64,000 bases of DNA, from contig NZ_QEXM01000027.1 in NCBI RefSeq assembly GCF_004127445.1, positions 1-64,000 on the forward strand. Direction: 5' to 3'. Position numbers and translations under genes: made by a program. The DNA is from Streptomyces alfalfae. GTDB taxonomy: Bacteria > Actinomycetota > Actinomycetes > Streptomycetales > Streptomycetaceae. Below, in pieces: positions 37,842-47,185 of the stretch (the first letter of the stretch is position 1; every line of letters begins with the position of its first letter). Under the pieces are notes generated by a model. That model was not told the origin of the DNA and searched no databases. It worked only from the letters and a program-made list of their open reading frames with translations.

Positions 37842-38018
37842 ATGGACTACGTTTCCGCGCTCGTGCCCCCCGTAGTGATGGCCGTGTTCTTCGGCGGTCT
37901 CATCGTGACGATCGTGAAGACCCAGGGCGGCGCCAACAAGGCCAAGGAAGACGCGGCCGCGGACGCGCTCAGCCACGCGGAGGCGGCCCGCCGCGCCCCG
38001 GAGGCCGGCGGCGCCTGA
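37842..38018 (+). CDS. Small single-span membrane protein
   Basis: 58 aa. One hydrophobic helix (about 8-25, PPVVMAVFFGGLIVTIV) followed by a charged cytosolic tail. GGAGGG lies directly upstream of the ATG, and the gene follows its neighbour by 15 bases. No family or function recognised; such small proteins often act as partners of larger membrane proteins. A terminator follows about 100 bases later. Confidence 0.7.
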   Translation: MDYVSALVPPVVMAVFFGGLIVTIVKTQGGANKAKEDAAADALSHAEAARRAPEAGGA

Positions 38019-38124
38019 GCGGGGCCGGGGCCCCACGACCGGACCCCGCCACAGCCTCATCGCGACCCCGCCACCCCAAGAGCGCGCCCCCGCCACCCCG
38101 AGAGCGGGACCTCGCCACACCAAG

Positions 38125-38166
38125 AGGGCGTACGACTCGACACCTTTCGAGCCGTACGCCCTTTTT
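38125..38166 (+). terminator. Rho-independent terminator
   Basis: A stem of ten plus five base pairs with one mismatch (38125-38140 with 38147-38162, loop CACCTT) is followed at once by a T-run (to about 38166). It ends the 37159-38018 unit. Confidence 0.85.
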
Positions 38167-38199
38167 GTCACGTAAATACGCTTCGCGCCGATAGTGCCG

Positions 38200-38219
38200 A
38201 TAGTGACGTCTCCCACTAT
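38200..38219. promoter_or_regulatory. Inverted repeat ATAGTG-N8-CACTAT at the BlaI-type gene
   Basis: Six-base arms (38200-38205 and 38214-38219) overlap the -10 region of the BlaI-type repressor gene. A further ATAGTG is at 38191-38196. A site here would block transcription, as expected for autoregulation. Confidence 0.5.
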
Positions 38220-38222
38220 TGT
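38217..38222 (+). promoter_or_regulatory. -10 element for the BlaI-type gene
   Basis: TATTGT lies six bases before the GTG at 38229 and overlaps the right arm of the inverted repeat. No ribosome-binding site, so leaderless. Confidence 0.45.
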
Positions 38223-38228
38223 TCTACT

Positions 38229-38783
38229 GTGCCTCGTCCCTTGGGAGAACTCGAAGACGCCGTCATGACACGGGTGTGGAAGTGGAACCGCCCCGTGACC
38301 GTTCGAGAAGTCCTGGAAGACCTTCAGCAGGAACGGTCCATCGCGTACACGACCGTCATGACCGTTTTGGACAATCTCCATCAGAAGGGCTGGGTGCGCC
38401 GCGAAGCGGAAGGCCGCGCCTATCGATATGAGGCGGTCTCCACACGCGCCGCCTATGCCGCCGCACTGATGAACGAAGCCTGGTCGCGGAGCGACAACCC
38501 GGCCGCCGCGCTCGTCGCCTTCTTCGGCATGATGTCGGCGGAACAGCGCGAAGCGCTCAGCGACGCGATGCGTATCGTGCAAGGACCGGTCACCCAAGGA
38601 CAGCCCGCCCAAGGACCGGAGAACCTCACCGGACCGGCGAACCCCGGCAGGTCTGAGAACCTCACCCCACCGGAGAACCCCGCCAGGTCTGAGAACCCCG
38701 GGGGACCGGAGAACTCCGGCGGCCCTGAGAACCCCCGCGGCCCCGAGAACCCCGGCGACGCCGAGCACCGCGCAGAACGATAG
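38229..38783 (+). CDS. BlaI/MecI/CopY-family repressor with repeat tail
   Basis: 184 aa. The winged helix (about 1-75: LGELEDAVMTRVWKWNRPVTVREVLEDL, then YTTVMTVLDNLHQKGW) is the DNA-binding part, and about 80-118 forms the dimer helices. The final ~60 residues are tandem PEN(P/L)-type repeats with Gly and Ser, not part of the family and probably disordered. No BlaR1-type sensor protease is nearby, so this is an orphan regulator. The adjacent inverted repeat suggests self-control. Target unknown. Confidence 0.88.
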   Translation: MPRPLGELEDAVMTRVWKWNRPVTVREVLEDLQQERSIAYTTVMTVLDNLHQKGWVRREAEGRAYRYEAVSTRAAYAAALMNEAWSRSDNPAAALVAFFGMMSAEQREALSDAMRIVQGPVTQGQPAQGPENLTGPANPGRSENLTPPENPARSENPGGPENSGGPENPRGPENPGDAEHRAER

Positions 38784-38792
38784 CGTCCGCTC

Positions 38793-39335
38793 ATGGCAGC
38801 AGAGGGACCCGAACTCAGCGAACGCAAGTCAAAAGCGGTCTCCGTCCGCAGGGCGCGAACCTCCGATGTGCCGGCCGTGCGCGGGCTCCTCGACTCGTAC
38901 GTCCGCGAGCGCATCCTCCTGGACAAAGCGACCGTGACGCTTTACGAGGACATCCAGGAGTTCTGGGTGGCGGAACGCGACGACAACGCCGAGTTGGTCG
39001 GCTGCGGCGCACTGCACGTGATGTGGGAAGACCTCGCGGAAGTCCGTACGCTCGCGGTGAATCCCGAGGTCAGGGGCTCCGGAGTAGGGCACCAGCTGTT
39101 GGGGAAGTTGCTGCAGACCGCCCGTTGGCTCGGCGTGCGCAAGGTTTTCTGTCTCACCTTCGAAGTCGACTTCTTCGGCAAGCACGGCTTCGTGGAGATC
39201 GGCGAGACTCCGGTCGACGGAGATGTCTACAGCGAGCTCCTGCGTTCCTATGACGAGGGCGTCGCGGAGTTCCTCGGTCTCGAACGAGTGAAACCGAACA
39301 CCTTGGGCAACAGCCGGATGCTTCTGCATCTGTGA
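38793..39335 (+). CDS. argA: GNAT amino-acid N-acetyltransferase (short ArgA type)
   Basis: 180 aa. A single GNAT domain closely like the mycobacterial stand-alone N-acetylglutamate synthase (Rv2747 type): VRRARTSDVPA at the start, LVGCGALHVMWEDLAEVRTLAV, acetyl-CoA loop VRGSGVGHQLL, and ending KPNTLGNSRMLL. It would acetylate glutamate for arginine synthesis, without the kinase-like domain of classic ArgA. It begins nine bases after the BlaI-type gene, so the two are likely cotranscribed. Confidence 0.82.
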   Translation: MAAEGPELSERKSKAVSVRRARTSDVPAVRGLLDSYVRERILLDKATVTLYEDIQEFWVAERDDNAELVGCGALHVMWEDLAEVRTLAVNPEVRGSGVGHQLLGKLLQTARWLGVRKVFCLTFEVDFFGKHGFVEIGETPVDGDVYSELLRSYDEGVAEFLGLERVKPNTLGNSRMLLHL

Positions 39336-39472
39336 TCGTCTCGGTCGTATTCCGTGACCGCCTCCTGCCCCGGTGGCCTATGTCCGAAACGCGCATGTTT
39401 CCGGGCTTCTCGGGGCTGCGGATCTCTCCCAGGGGTTTGTGTTTTTCCGGCAAAAGCGGTTTGCTTTCCGAC

Positions 39473-39484
39473 GTACTGCAGTAC
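39473..39484. promoter_or_regulatory. Palindrome in the lsr2 promoter region
   Basis: A perfect 12-base palindrome GTACTGCAGTAC is followed by TATAAC (39489-39494), a good -10. This 226-base region is less GC-rich than its surroundings. It may be a regulator site for lsr2. Confidence 0.5.
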
Positions 39485-39561
39485 TGCATATAACAGGGGC
39501 CGCGAATCGGCGGCGCACGTCGTGCGGTCCGGCCTTGAAGTTATCGATGAAAGGAAATCCG

Positions 39562-39900
39562 GTGGCACAGAAGGTTCAGGTCCTTCTTGTCGATGACCTC
39601 GACGGCGGCGAGGCGGACGAGACCGTGACGTTCGCGCTGGACGGCAAGTCCTACGAGATCGACCTCACCACGGCGAACGCGGACAAGCTCCGTGGCGCCC
39701 TCGAGGACTTCGTCAAGGCCGGCCGGCGTACCGGCGGCCGCGGCTCCGGCGGGCGCGGCAAGACGCGCGCGGCGGCGTCGAGCGGCGGCCAGGACACCGC
39801 GGCGATCCGCGCCTGGGCGAAGGAGAACGGTTTCGAGGTCAACGACCGCGGCCGCGTTCCCGCGTCCATCCGCGAGGCTTACGAGAAGGCCAACGGCTGA
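39562..39900 (+). CDS. lsr2: Lsr2 nucleoid-associated silencer
   Basis: Actinobacterial H-NS-like protein that coats AT-rich DNA and silences acquired genes and specialised-metabolite clusters. 112 aa. The N-terminal dimer domain begins AQKVQVLLVDDLDGGEADE; a Gly/Arg linker (about 58-75) leads to the DNA-binding domain with the AT-hook-like RGR in NDRGRVPASI. The GTG at 39562 has AAAGGAA upstream. Its last 22 bases overlap the convergent gene. Confidence 0.96.
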   Translation: MAQKVQVLLVDDLDGGEADETVTFALDGKSYEIDLTTANADKLRGALEDFVKAGRRTGGRGSGGRGKTRAAASSGGQDTAAIRAWAKENGFEVNDRGRVPASIREAYEKANG

Positions 39901-40472
39901 CGGCTGCGACGCCGCAGCCGGACGCGGTGGCACTGGGTCGCCGCCGTGTCCACGAGTCGTACGAGATCGGAGCCCGCGGCGGGGTCGCTGTGGTGCACCG
40001 TCCCACCCCTCCCCGCGGCGGGCAGGGACAGCGGCGCCGGCAGCGTCGGCTCCACCTCGCACCCGGGCTCCGGGGGCCGCAGCCAGACAGCGGCCCCCCG
40101 CGGACCGGGCCACCCCGGAGGCGTGGGCGCCTCGATCAGGCCGCCCGCCCCGACAGCGGTGAGGCCGAGGGGGATGTCCCCCCACTCCAGCCAGTCGAGC
40201 AGTCCCGGCAGCTCGTCGGCGCCACCCGCGCCGATCAGCAGCAGCATCGTTTCTCCGCGCAGCGCCACCGGAGCCCTCGGCCCGAGATGGCGCAGCGCCG
40301 CGAACCCCGCCTCGGCGGGCAGTTCCAGTACGTCGAAGCGCAGACCCGTCACCAGACGCGCCTGACCGGGTCCGGGGCCGGGGGCGGTCGCCCAGCCGAG
40401 CTCGTTCTCGTACCACTGCCGCACCGGGTCGCTCTCGACCGTCCTGCGGGGCTGAGGAACTGTGGGGGCCAT
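39879..40472 (-). CDS. SCO3374-type conserved protein
   Basis: 197 aa. Of the Streptomyces family usually listed as SCO3374-like, related in part to the bifunctional primase/polymerase N-terminal fold. RLVTGLRFDVLELPAEAG and PAPLSLPAAGRGG are its recognisable parts. No metal-binding catalytic cluster is evident to me. It is convergent with lsr2 (22-base overlap) and divergent from clpC; function unknown. Confidence 0.7.
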   Translation of the reverse strand: MAPTVPQPRRTVESDPVRQWYENELGWATAPGPGPGQARLVTGLRFDVLELPAEAGFAALRHLGPRAPVALRGETMLLLIGAGGADELPGLLDWLEWGDIPLGLTAVGAGGLIEAPTPPGWPGPRGAAVWLRPPEPGCEVEPTLPAPLSLPAAGRGGTVHHSDPAAGSDLVRLVDTAATQCHRVRLRRRSRQPLAFS

Positions 40473-40912
40473 GTCCCGGCAACAGCCGAAACGGTTCCGG
40501 GGTTACGCACGGTGGCCGATTGGGTGCGGCATGTGTCCGAAAATGGGGCGCGCGGGCGTGTTCGGCAGCGCAAGGCTGTTCGCCCGTAGCTGAGGGAACC
40601 GGGGCGCGCCGCATGGACTGTCAGTCGTAACGGGTAAGACATCCCTAGTGGGGAGGGGCGACACGCGGCTCCGGCGGTTCTCCGTTCGCCATCGGCGTAG
40701 TGATGGTGGGGGTAACTGTCTGGCCTGCGGGAACATCGTCTCGCACCATCGGGTTGGAGCAGATGTCGGCGTTCGGGGTCAGGAGAACCTCCGAGATGGG
40801 GTCCGGGTGTCGGCAGATGGAATGAGCGGTCCCCGCTTGCGGGACTAAGCTGCGGAAGGACAGGGAGGGGACCGACCCCTTACTGCCTGACCGCTCTGAG
40901 GAGCGATTAACG
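40473..40912 (+). other. 440-base region upstream of clpC
   Basis: Holds the promoters of clpC and the divergent gene. Two GTTCGC motifs resemble the ClgR box: 40684-40697 (GTTCGC-N5-GCG) and 40578-40591 (one mismatch). A small inverted repeat GTCCC/GGGAC is near 40833-40848. GAGGAGCG is the clpC ribosome-binding site. I see no gene. Confidence 0.6.
40684..40697 (+). promoter_or_regulatory. ClgR-like box
   Basis: GTTCGC, five bases, GCG. This fits the motif I recall for ClgR, the activator of clp and lon genes in Streptomyces. It lies about 220 bases before the clpC start. Confidence 0.5.
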
Positions 40913-43441
<2,529 letters not shown>

Positions 43442-43492
43442 CCACCGGTGGGCCCCGCCCTTCGGGCAGGCCCGCCTCCGGCACGCCGCACA

Positions 43493-43540
43493 GGGGCTGC
43501 CCCGGACCGTTCCCACGGTCCGGGGCAGAGCCCCTCTTTC
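43493..43540 (+). terminator. Terminator after clpC
   Basis: An 18-base stem (43493-43510 with 43515-43534, one AG bulge, loop TCCC) is followed by TCTTTC. Typical Streptomyces GC-rich terminator. Confidence 0.8.
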
Positions 43541-43979
43541 GCGCCCTCACGGCCTTTCCGCGCGCCCGCGAGCAGGTCCACGAGGGCCCGAGGCAGTAGC
43601 GGGCGTCACAATCCCGGCCGGGTGGATCTTGCCGTCCGGTGACATGACGCACAGGGGTTTTGTCCGTTACTACGCGGAATAGTGGGTACGGCGCGGGTGG
43701 CGTCCGGGACCTTCGGCCCGCAACCTCCAGGCCCTTCGGCGCGTCCGGCGGGACGCCGCGCCGGACGCCCCGCACGGGCCCCCGGCCCCCCTCCGACGTG
43801 CAAGGGAACCCGACGACGCCGGAAAAGCACCGGAAAGCTGACGTGGGGGAATTGTCTGGATTTGAGGGCGTCAAGAGGTTGAAATGATGACGGCCTGCTA
43901 CGGCTTTCGGTAGTAGATGGGCCCTTTGTGCGGTGGTCGGAGCACGGGTTACCAAGGGATGGCCGACACGGCGATGCGT

Positions 43980-44010
43980 GAAACGCGGGACTCACCCGCT
44001 CCCGCGTTTC
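43980..44010 (+). promoter_or_regulatory. Leader hairpin upstream of the M23 peptidase gene
   Basis: Perfect 11-base arms (43980-43990 and 44000-44010) with a nine-base loop end 43 bases before the start codon. It could be a transcription attenuator or a translation-control element. Confidence 0.5.
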
Positions 44011-44053
44011 CGGGTCGCATGCCCCCTCAGTCAAAGCTCCGGAGGACATCCCT

Positions 44054-44731
44054 ATGTCACAGCGCACCAAGTCCCACCAGGCCCGCCCGTCGATGCTCCG
44101 TACGAAGGTGGCCGTCATCGCCGCGGGCGTCGGGGCCTCGGCGGTCCTGGGGGCCGGGGTCTCGGTCGCTGCGGACAGCGCCAAGGCCGGCGGCGCCCTG
44201 CCCGGCGTCTCGGCGAACCCGCTCCGCGCCCAGGCCGACGCCCAGGCCAAGGCCGCCGACAAGGCGCAGAAGGACGCGGCCAAGAAGGCCGCGGACGCCA
44301 AGAAGGCCGCCGCCTCCTGGGTCCACCCGGTCGAGCGCTATACGCTCTCCGCCACCTTCGGACTCGGCGGCAACATGTGGTCCCACAAGCACTCGGGCCA
44401 GGACTTCGCCGTCCCGGTCGGCACCAACGTGGGCGCCGCGCACGCCGGCACCGTCGTCAAGGCGGGCCCGAACGGCGGCGGCGACGGTCCCGCGTACGGC
44501 AACGCCGTCGTGATCAAGCACGACGACGGCACGTACTCGCAGTACGCGCACCTCTCGCGGATCGACGTCCGCGTGGGCCAGAACGTCAACACCGGCCAGC
44601 ACATCGCCCTCTCGGGCAACACCGGCAACTCCAGCGGTCCTCACCTGCACTTCGAGATCCGCAAGACGGCGAACTACGGCTCGGCGATCGACCCGGTCGC
44701 GTTCCTCGGCTCGGTGGGCCTGAAGCTCTGA
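44054..44731 (+). CDS. Secreted M23 peptidoglycan endopeptidase
   Basis: 225 aa. Signal sequence (about 12-40, ends VSVAADS), an Ala/Lys/Asp-rich helical stalk (about 56-88), then a LytM/M23 domain with zinc motif HSGQD (His113, Asp117), His166 (YAHLS) and HLH (His197, His199). All ligands are present, so it should be active rather than a degenerate activator. It cuts peptide cross-links during growth or remodelling. GGAGGA precedes the ATG. A structured leader suggests post-initiation control. Confidence 0.93.
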   Translation: MSQRTKSHQARPSMLRTKVAVIAAGVGASAVLGAGVSVAADSAKAGGALPGVSANPLRAQADAQAKAADKAQKDAAKKAADAKKAAASWVHPVERYTLSATFGLGGNMWSHKHSGQDFAVPVGTNVGAAHAGTVVKAGPNGGGDGPAYGNAVVIKHDDGTYSQYAHLSRIDVRVGQNVNTGQHIALSGNTGNSSGPHLHFEIRKTANYGSAIDPVAFLGSVGLKL

Positions 44732-44774
44732 CGTGAGGCTCTGACCCCCGGCTCCGGGCCTCGGGCCCGGGCGC

Positions 44775-45404
44775 TCAGCCGCCCGAGCCCGAGCCCGGTT
44801 CCGAAGCCGGTCCCGCGCCCGTGTGGGCCTGCGTGATCAGATCGACGGCGACCTCCAGGATGGCCTCGCGCTTCTCCTCGGGGTCGCCTTCGACGTCCTT
44901 GAGCGCGAACATCCCGCCGTGCATGGTGAACAGCGCGCTGAAGCAGCGCACCTGGTCGCGCATGGCGGCCCCGGGGTCCTTGAGGATCTCGAAGAGCCCG
45001 ATCATGCGGCTCTTGAAGGACTCGCCGATCTGCAGGTCGCGCACCGTGGCCTGGTTCTCCTGCATGAAGCGGAAGAGCGGCGACGCCTCGACGAGGATCT
45101 CGCTGTAGCGGCTCAGGACCTCCTTCCTGGTCTCCAGGGAGGGCGGCTGCGGCTGCCGGCGGCCCCACTCGATCAGCTCGTCGATGGGCCTGGTGCGGTC
45201 CTCGAAGAGGCTGTTGAGGATGTCCTCCTTGGTCTTGAAGTGGTAGTAGAGCGCCGCCTTCGTGACCTCGAGACGCTCCGAGATCTCCCGCAGCGACGTC
45301 TTCTCGTACCCCTGCTCGGCGAAGAGTTCGAGGGCGACGTCCTGGATGCGCTCGCGGGTGTTCCCGCGGCGTCGCTGCCTGCCTGTACCCGTGTCCGTGC
45401 CCAT
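44775..45404 (-). CDS. TetR-family repressor of the adjacent efflux gene
   Basis: 209 aa. The N-terminal HTH (about 15-60: TRERIQDVALELFAEQGYEKTSLREISERL) ends with the usual KAALYYHFKTKEDIL; the C-terminal ligand domain is unspecific. Divergent from an MFS pump; the gap holds a long inverted repeat that is the likely operator. GAGGAGC precedes the ATG. The inducer is probably a substrate of the pump. Confidence 0.9.
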   Translation of the reverse strand: MGTDTGTGRQRRRGNTRERIQDVALELFAEQGYEKTSLREISERLEVTKAALYYHFKTKEDILNSLFEDRTRPIDELIEWGRRQPQPPSLETRKEVLSRYSEILVEASPLFRFMQENQATVRDLQIGESFKSRMIGLFEILKDPGAAMRDQVRCFSALFTMHGGMFALKDVEGDPEEKREAILEVAVDLITQAHTGAGPASEPGSGSGG

Positions 45405-45429
45405 CGGGATGCTCCTCGACTCTGCTGAA

Positions 45430-45499
45430 CTTACTTGACGCCCGGCTAGTTAGGGGTCTAGCTTCCCCAGTGTAATCAACTAGCCGGGCGGCAAGTAAG
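45430..45499. promoter_or_regulatory. Long inverted repeat between tetR and MFS genes
   Basis: Arms of 22 bases (45430-45451 and 45478-45499, one mismatch), each with GGCTAGTT or its complement, flank 26 bases. Two TetR dimers could bind, one per arm, covering both promoters. Confidence 0.75.
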
Positions 45500-45549
45500 G
45501 CGTCCGGCCCCGGGCGGCGTTCCCGGGGGACCGCGGGGAGTGGGGAGAC

Positions 45550-47097
45550 ATGGCGGACACGATCACGGCGAAAGCCGTACCGGACGAGAAGGGGGCCGAG
45601 CCGGAGCCGCGCAGCGTGCGCGTCGTGCTGCTGGCCCTGATGATCACGATGCTGCTCGCGATGCTCGACAACATGATCGTGAGCCCGGCGATGCCGACCA
45701 TCGTCGGCGACCTCGGCGGCCTCGCCCACCTGTCGTGGGTCGTGACCGCCTACACCCTGGCCACCGCCGCCTCCACGCCCATCTGGGGCAAGCTCGGCGA
45801 CATGTACGGACGCAAGGGCGTCTTCCTCACCGCGATAGTGATCTTCCTGCTGGGCTCCGTGCTCAGCGGCATGGCGCAGGACATGAACCAGCTCATCGCG
45901 TTCCGCGCGATCCAGGGCCTCGGCGCGGGCGGCCTGATGGTCGGCGTCATGGCGATCATCGGCGACCTGGTGCCGCCGCGGGACCGCGGCAAGTACATGG
46001 GCATGATGAGCGGCGTCATGGCGGTCGCGATGATCGGCGGCCCGCTGGCCGGCGGCACCATCACCGACCACCTCGGCTGGCGCTGGGCCTTCTACATCAA
46101 CCTGCCGCTCGGCGCGGTCGCCCTCGCCATGGTGACCGCCGTCCTGCACCTGCCGAAGAAGAAGGCGCAGGGACGCATTGACTACCTGGGCGCGGCCCTG
46201 CTGACCGTCGGCATCAGCGCGCTCGTGCTCGTCACCACCTGGGGCGGCTCCGAGTACGCCTGGGGCTCGGCCATGATCATGGAGCTCGTCGCGATCGGCG
46301 TCGTGGCCCTGATCGGCTTCGTCCTCGTGCAGAAGAAGGCCGCCGAGCCGATCATGCCGCTGCACATCTTCCGCAGCCGCAACTTCTCGCTGATGGCCGT
46401 GGTCGGTTTCATCACCGGCTTCGTGATGTTCGGCGCGATGCTCTTCCTGCCGCTCTACCAGCAGTCGGTGCAGGGCGCTTCGGCGACCAACTCGGGGCTG
46501 CTGCTCCTGCCGATGCTGCTGTCGATGATGGTCGTCTCGATGGTCGCGGGCCGGTACACCACGGCCACCGGCAAGTACAGGATCCTCCCGGTCGTCGGCA
46601 CCGTCCTGCTGGTCGGCGGCTTCTTCCTGCTGGCCCAGATGGACACGGAGACGTCCCGCCTCACGTCGGGCCTCTACATGGCCGTGGTCGGCGCGGGCAT
46701 GGGCTTCCTGATGCAGACCACGATGCTGGTCGCGCAGAACAGCGTGGACATGAGGGACATGGGCGTCGCCTCGTCCTCGGCCACGCTCTTCCGCACGCTC
46801 GGCTCGTCGTTCGGCGTGGCGATCATGGGCGCGCTCTTCAACGGCCGGGTCCAGGACGTGATGGCCGAGCGCGCCGGGTCGGTCGGCGGCGAGGTCACCG
46901 AGCAGTCGGCGCAGTTGACCGCGGACAGTCTGGCGAAGCTGCCGGAGCCGGTGCGCGACGCGTACCAGTACGCGGTCTCCTCGGGCACGCACTCCGCGTT
47001 CCTCCTGGGCGCGGCGATCGGTCTGGCGGCGCTGCTGGCGGCCCTCTTCGTCAAGGACGTCCCGCTGCGCGGCTCGACGCCGCCGGTGGCTGAGTAA
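45550..47097 (+). CDS. DHA2-type MFS multidrug efflux pump
   Basis: 515 aa with 14 membrane helices, EmrB/QacA family. Motif A in the first inner loop reads GKLGDMYGRKGVFL, motif C about AIIGDLVPPRDRGKYMG to GPLAGGTITD. It exports drugs using the proton gradient. Divergent from its TetR repressor. GGGGAGAC precedes the ATG. A symmetric hairpin ends it. The substrate is not predictable. Confidence 0.92.
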   Translation: MADTITAKAVPDEKGAEPEPRSVRVVLLALMITMLLAMLDNMIVSPAMPTIVGDLGGLAHLSWVVTAYTLATAASTPIWGKLGDMYGRKGVFLTAIVIFLLGSVLSGMAQDMNQLIAFRAIQGLGAGGLMVGVMAIIGDLVPPRDRGKYMGMMSGVMAVAMIGGPLAGGTITDHLGWRWAFYINLPLGAVALAMVTAVLHLPKKKAQGRIDYLGAALLTVGISALVLVTTWGGSEYAWGSAMIMELVAIGVVALIGFVLVQKKAAEPIMPLHIFRSRNFSLMAVVGFITGFVMFGAMLFLPLYQQSVQGASATNSGLLLLPMLLSMMVVSMVAGRYTTATGKYRILPVVGTVLLVGGFFLLAQMDTETSRLTSGLYMAVVGAGMGFLMQTTMLVAQNSVDMRDMGVASSSATLFRTLGSSFGVAIMGALFNGRVQDVMAERAGSVGGEVTEQSAQLTADSLAKLPEPVRDAYQYAVSSGTHSAFLLGAAIGLAALLAALFVKDVPLRGSTPPVAE

Positions 47098-47110
47098 GGG
47101 CGCGTCGCAG

Positions 47111-47159
47111 AAAAGTCCCGCCGGAATCCCCGCAAAGGGGGCGTTCCGGCGGGACTTTT
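47111..47159. terminator. Bidirectional terminator
   Basis: Perfect 16-base arms (47111-47126 and 47144-47159) begin AAAAGTCC and end GGACTTTT, between the convergent MFS and cseC genes. Confidence 0.85.
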
Positions 47160-47185
47160 CCGCACTCGGCGATACGCCCCAGCGG

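Larger units (their letters stand above)
43442..44053 (+). other. 612-base region between clpC and the M23 peptidase gene
   Basis: After the clpC terminator (43493-43540) no gene is convincing. The last ~200 bases (about 43830-44053) are less GC-rich and look like a structured 5' leader, with a perfect hairpin at 43980-44010 and GGAGGA before the ATG. I could not match the leader to a known riboswitch class. Confidence 0.55.

Noticed and set aside
43700..44053. c-di-AMP (ydaO-type) riboswitch before the M23 gene
   Set aside because: Such switches control wall-hydrolase genes in Streptomyces, but I could not find the conserved core segments; only a hairpin is supported.
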